From Stygiobacter electus (lineage in GTDB: Bacteria > Bacteroidota > Ignavibacteria > Ignavibacteriales > Melioribacteraceae), in assembly GCA_029210465.1 (NCBI GenBank), contig JARGDL010000002.1, positions 235,288-299,287 on the forward strand: a stretch of DNA of 64,000 nt. The letters run 5' to 3'. The position numbers and the translations under genes were made by a program. Shown in pieces: positions 60,236 through 64,000 of this stretch. Below the pieces are notes generated by a model. The model saw only the letters and a program-made list of their open reading frames with translations. It was not told the origin of the DNA and searched no databases. Position 1 is the first letter of the stretch. Each line of letters begins with the position of its first letter.

Positions 60236-61335
60236 AATTGCGAATTGCAAATTGCAAATTGCAAATTGATAATTGATAATTGATAATGTAGAATGTAGAA
60301 TCTAGCTGTCGGTTGACAGGTGTAAAATGTAAAATGTAGAATGTAGAATGTAGAATGTAGAAGGTAGAATGTTCTTTGTGAGACTTGGTGGTAAGAAAAT
60401 AAAACCACAGATTGCGGTAAAATAATTTATAATTGCAAATTGATAATTGCGAATTGCGAATTGCAAATTGATAATTGATAATTGATAATGTAAAATGTAA
60501 AATGGTGAATAGTGAGAGTTTAGGGGAGTGAGAGATTAAAAGGTTAAAAGATTAAAAGGTTAAAAGGGATAACTATAAGTTTTAGGAATAATAAATAGAA
60601 GTTCACTCTTTCTTCATTTCATTCAGTAGGTTGGTCTAGTGAACTTGGGGAATGAGCTGGAATTTAAAGAAGGCTTTAGCAGAGTAAAAAGTAAATGTGG
60701 CTGAAGCCAAGTTTTTGGTAAAGAGTAAAAATTAATCAGTTGGCTAAAGCCAACTGTAATAATGTAAAAAAAATAGAAGTTCACTCTTTCTTCATTTCAT
60801 TCAGTAGGTTGGTCTAGTGAACTTGGGGAATGAGTTGGAATTTAAAGAAGGCTTTAGCAGAATAAAAAGTAAATGTGGCTGAAGCCAAATTTTGGGTAAA
60901 GAGTAAAAATTAATGGGGCTGTCCAAAAAGGGTAAAATTGTCAGTCTGAGCTCGTCGAAGACTGACTTAAAACTGAAAAAATTTATAAAAATCACACTTC
61001 GATAAACTCAGTGAGACATTAAAAATTACTTTTTGGTCAGCCCCTAATAATGTAAAAAAAATTGAAGTTCACCCTGCCTTCATTTAATTTGGCAGGCAGG
61101 TTTAGTGAACTTAAAAAATGAATTAAATTCAAAATGGCTTTAGCCACATTAATAATGCAGAATTGTAGCTTAATTTTTTTCTTAGTGATATCTAAGTGTA
61201 CTATGTGAACTTAGTGGTAAAAAATAAAACCACAGATTGCACAGATTAACACAAATTACGATTGCTAAAGTTCATAAGACTTTGCAAATTAAAAACAGTT
61301 ACAAATTGTTCTTTATTATAAATGAGGAAAATAAA
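60236..61335. repeat. Compound repeat cluster 5' of the acyl-CoA synthetase gene
   Basis: In order: AATTG-octamers (60236-60287), GTAGAAT heptamers with hairpin CTGTCGGTTGACAG (60287-60372), CCACAGATT repeat (60411-60428), AATTG-octamers (60427-60490), TTAAAAGG repeats (60535-60567), then two copies of a palindromic unit (60598-60773; from 60774) built from AAGTTCAC/GTGAACTT, GGCTTTAGC/GCTGAAGCC and CAGTTGGC/GCCAACTG stems. The second copy holds the 130-bp MITE-like element in place of the last stem. A CTTAGTG...CCACAGATT tail (61171-61257) ends it. No gene or RNA gene is seen; a promoter for the synthetase must lie near 61260-61330, with GAGG at 61324-61327. Confidence 0.85.
60915..61044. 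mobile_element. MITE-like element, copy 1
   Basis: This 130-bp element has terminal inverted repeats GGGGCTGTCCAAAAAG and CTTTTTGGTCAGCCCC (15 of 16 complementary) and is flanked on both sides by TAAT, a likely target duplication. Inside is a second palindrome TCAGTCT/AGACTGA. It encodes no protein. The termini resemble those of insertion sequences, so it was probably moved by a transposase elsewhere. Confidence 0.8.
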
Positions 61336-63048
61336 ATGAAAAAAAACTACAATCTTTATGATGTCCCGCGAATTGATACAATTCAGGAAATGATTTTACA
61401 ATCAGCAAAAAAATTTGGACCTAAATTAGCATTAGAAGATTTAAATGAAACACCAATAAAAAAATTAATTTTCAGAGAACTGCTCGAAAAAATTTTGTTA
61501 TTCGGCTCTGCATTAAAAGAACTCGGATTAAAAGAAAGAACACACGTTGCATTAATAGGTGAAAACAGAACTCAATGGTCATTAAGCTATTTAACGTTAA
61601 TGACATTTAATTATGTAGTTGTTCCAATTGATAAAAATTTAACACCAAATGAAATTATAAACATAATACATGAATCGGATTCAGAAGCAATTATTTTTTC
61701 TGGAAGTTATGCTTCATTATTAGCTGAGTCAAAAAATTCATTGAAGAGATTAAAAAAATTTATTTGCATGGATGAAACACATGAAGATAAAGAATTTCAT
61801 TACATGGTTGATTTAATAAATAAAGCAAAGCCAATTAAAGAAAATGAATTACCTTATGTAAATCCAAATGATTTAGCAGAAATTATATTTACATCTGGCT
61901 CACTCGGAAGAGCAAAAGGTGTGATGCTATCACAAAAAAATCTTGCATCAAATTTAGTTTCAATGGTAAGTATGATATTAATTAATGAAAAAGATAGATT
62001 TCTTTCTGTGCTTCCAATTCATCATACTTATGAATGCACATGTGGAATGCTTTGTCCAATGTACTGTGGAGCTTCGGTTCACTATGCGCGTTCATTAAAA
62101 ACTGTTGTTGATGATTTGCAAAAAGTTAAAGCAACAATTTTATTGGCTGTTCCACTACTTTATGATAAAATGTTTAAGAGGATAATAAAAGGAATAAATG
62201 AGGATAAATTAAAATCAGTAATTGTTCCACCATTGGTAAAATTAACTAATATTTTTTCTTTAGTAGGATTTAATGATTTTAAGAAAAAAATATTTCATGA
62301 ATTACATGAAAAGTTTGGCGGTGCAATTAGATTATTTATTGCTGGCGGGGCGGCACCAGATCCATTAGTTGCAAAAGGTTTACGTGAATTTGGTTTTAAT
62401 TTTGTGCAAGGATATGGATTAACAGAAACGGCACCAATATTAGCATTAAATAGACTTGATGCATTTAAAGATGATGCCGCTGGATTGCCATTACCTGGTG
62501 TTGAAATAATAATTAATAATCCAGATGAAAATGGAAGTGGAGAAATTTTTGCTAAAGGACCAAATATTATGTTAGGTTACTACAAAAATGAAAAAGCAAC
62601 AAACGATGCATTTGAGAATGGGTGGTTCAAAACTGGTGATATTGGTTTCTTTGATGAAGATGGTTTTTTGCACATCAATGGAAGGAAGAAAAATGTAATA
62701 ATTTCAAAAAGTGGTAAAAATGTTTTTCCAGAAGAGATTGAAGATGCATTAAATCGTTCACCTTATATTTTAGAGTCAATTGTATATGGCGAAGAGGATG
62801 CAAAACAAGGAGAAATTATATCTGCGGAGATTGTTGTAGATGCAGAAGCATTTATTGAATTATCAGAGACAAAAAAAATTCAAATTGATGATGATCTTAT
62901 AAATAAAATAATTACAGATGAAGTAAGTAAAATCAATAAAGAATTAGCATCACATAAACAGATAAAGAAATTTTATATTCGAGAAAAGGAATTTGAGAAA
63001 ACTACTACACAAAAGATTAAGAGGTATTTGCTGGAGAGGAAACAATGA
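61336..63048 (+). CDS. Long-chain acyl-CoA synthetase (AMP-forming)
   Basis: This 570-residue AMP-binding ligase has the phosphate loop FTSGSLGRAKGVMLSQ (a variant of TSGTTG..KG), QGYGLTETAPILAL and WFKTGDIGFFDEDGFLHI plus GRKKNVIIS. It activates a fatty acid or related acid to acyl-AMP then CoA ester. The ATG at 61336 with GAGGAAA upstream gives the right N-terminus; an in-frame extension back to 61237 lies in repeat sequence. Its substrate is not fixed by sequence. The gene is bracketed by repeat clusters on both sides. Confidence 0.9.
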   Translation: MKKNYNLYDVPRIDTIQEMILQSAKKFGPKLALEDLNETPIKKLIFRELLEKILLFGSALKELGLKERTHVALIGENRTQWSLSYLTLMTFNYVVVPIDKNLTPNEIINIIHESDSEAIIFSGSYASLLAESKNSLKRLKKFICMDETHEDKEFHYMVDLINKAKPIKENELPYVNPNDLAEIIFTSGSLGRAKGVMLSQKNLASNLVSMVSMILINEKDRFLSVLPIHHTYECTCGMLCPMYCGASVHYARSLKTVVDDLQKVKATILLAVPLLYDKMFKRIIKGINEDKLKSVIVPPLVKLTNIFSLVGFNDFKKKIFHELHEKFGGAIRLFIAGGAAPDPLVAKGLREFGFNFVQGYGLTETAPILALNRLDAFKDDAAGLPLPGVEIIINNPDENGSGEIFAKGPNIMLGYYKNEKATNDAFENGWFKTGDIGFFDEDGFLHINGRKKNVIISKSGKNVFPEEIEDALNRSPYILESIVYGEEDAKQGEIISAEIVVDAEAFIELSETKKIQIDDDLINKIITDEVSKINKELASHKQIKKFYIREKEFEKTTTQKIKRYLLERKQ

Positions 63049-64000
63049 TGTAAAATTGCTAATTGCTAATTGCTAATTGCAAATTGATAAAGATTAAGCC
63101 ACGAAGATGAATAGATGAATAGGTGAAAAGATTAAAAGATTAAAAGGAATAACTTTAAGTTTTAGGAATAATGGATTGAAGTTCATCCTTTCTTCATTTT
63201 ATTTGGTAGCCAGGTTTAATGAACTTAGGAAATGAGTTGGAATTTAAAGAAGGCTTTAGCAGAAAAAAAAGTAAATGTGGCTGAAGCCAAGTTTTGGGTA
63301 AAGAGTAAAAATTAATGGGGCTGTCCAAAAAGGGTAAAATTGTCAGTCTGAGCTCGTCGAAGACTGACTTAAAACTGAAAAAATTTATAAAAATCACACT
63401 TCGATAAACTCAGTGAGACATTAAAAATTACTTTTTGGTCAGCCCCTAATAATGTAAAAAAAATTGAAGTTCACCCTGCCTTCATTTAATTTGGCAGGCA
63501 GGTTTAGTGAACTTAAAAAATGAATTAAATTAAAAAAGGCTTTAGCCACATTAATAATGTAGAATTGTTGCTTAATTTTTTTCTTAGTGATATCTAAGTG
63601 TCCTATGTGAACTTAGTGGTAAGAAAATAAAACCACGGATTGCGGTAAAATAATTTATAATTGCTAATTGCTAATTGCTAATTGCGAATTGATAATGGCT
63701 AATTGATAAAGATTAAGCCACGAAGATGAATAGATGAAAAGATTAAAAGGAATAACTTTAAGTTTTAGGAATAATGGATAGAAGTTCACTCTTTCTTCAT
63801 TTCATTCAGTAGGTTGGTCTAGTGAACTTAAACAAGAAAATAAATTGGTTTTAACCGCATTTGAGATGAGGCTAAAGCCATTTTTTTTGATAGGATAATT
63901 TATCAGTTGGATAAATCCAACTGTAATAATGTAAAAAAAATGAAGTCACCCTGTCTTCATTTAATTTGGCAGGCAGGTTTAGTGAATTTAGGGAATGAGC
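63049..64000. repeat. Compound repeat cluster 3' of the acyl-CoA synthetase gene
   Basis: AATTGCTA octamers begin within 10 bases of the synthetase stop (63055-63088). Two compound copies follow with a spacing of 619 bases: a GATAAAGATTAAGCCACGAAG start at 63086 and 63705, the AAGTTCAC/GTGAACTT palindromic unit, the 130-bp element (only in the first), CTTAGTG and CCACGGATT tails, AATTG-octamers (63655-63712). The last copy is cut by the window end. No gene is seen. Confidence 0.85.
63317..63446. mobile_element. MITE-like element, copy 2
   Basis: It is nearly identical to 60915-61044, with the same terminal inverted repeats and TAAT on both sides (63313-63316, 63447-63450). The surrounding unit is also shared, so this copy likely arose by duplication of the whole unit and not by independent insertion. 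Confidence 0.8.

Noticed and set aside
60236..60490. Possible CRISPR array from regular AATTG repeats
   Set aside because: Units are 8 bases in direct tandem with no unique spacers and no cas genes are near, so it is a simple tandem repeat.
60801..60995. A 64-codon minus-strand frame whose near-copy recurs at 63194-63397
   Set aside because: Both lie entirely inside the compound repeat and share its sequence; there is no ribosome site or family match. The similarity comes from repeat duplication, not from a gene family.
61237..61335. An extended N-terminus for the acyl-CoA synthetase starting at 61237
   Set aside because: The extension is coded by CCACAGATT-type repeat sequence, and a good ribosome site precedes the ATG at 61336.

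Overview
This 64 kb window is a continuous, AT-rich, gene-dense bacterial chromosome segment. It suggests the Ignavibacteria/Chlorobi side of the Bacteroidota. The supporting signs are TonB-dependent receptors, a DUF2851 protein, TAnnTTTG-type promoter elements, many weak or absent Shine-Dalgarno sites, and a LysW-dependent lysine/arginine cluster. The placement is an inference; no rRNA or tRNA gene lies in the window.

Layout. 1-0.6 kb: 3' part of an M23 peptidase. 0.6-6.8 kb: a LysW carrier-protein cluster (lysW, lysS, lysX, lysY, a class II glutamine-amidotransferase-like gene, lysZ, lysJ) preceded by two tandem ARG-box-like palindromes. 6.9-11.3 kb: nuoABCDEF of respiratory complex I; nuoGHI lies 26 kb away at 37.0-40.2 kb, and nuoJ-N are not in the window. 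11.4-17.8 kb: an HDOD protein, a decayed TonB receptor, gamma-glutamyltranspeptidase and an intact TonB receptor. 17.9-23.1 kb (minus strand): an iron operon fur-feoA-feoB with an MBL hydrolase and an M28 peptidase. 23.3-26.4 kb: dodecin, two peroxiredoxins, and a pterin operon (animal-like 6-pyruvoyl-tetrahydropterin synthase, GTP cyclohydrolase I, short-chain reductase, small membrane protein). 26.4-28.6 kb: an ECF sigma / anti-sigma-like pair flanked by two Spy-like secreted proteins. 28.7-36.9 kb: CstA, alkaline phosphatase, branched-chain aminotransferase, MlaE permease, sugar-phosphate transferase, aminotransferase, M16 peptidase. 40.3-54.6 kb: lytic transglycosylase, pyrG, a TPR protein, purN, purH, the rod-shape operon mreBCD-mrdA-rodA, pyrF, DUF2851. 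54.9-60.2 kb: bifunctional nuclease, etfAB, clpS, a YchF-like GTPase, pepD. 60.2-64 kb: an acyl-CoA synthetase bracketed by repeat clusters that include two copies of a 130-bp MITE-like element.

The most interesting point is in the lysine/arginine cluster. LysW ends in glutamine instead of the glutamate that normally carries the biosynthetic intermediates. An EgtC/YafJ-like amidohydrolase gene overlaps lysZ in the same cluster, and the usual release enzyme LysK is not in the window. I infer that the amidohydrolase either converts the terminal Gln to Glu or cleaves the finished amino acid from LysW. This is untested. Secondary points are the animal-like pterin cluster, the split nuo operon, a FeoB with a non-canonical gate, and a mosaic family of short palindromic and tandem repeats that sit directly on or after stop codons.
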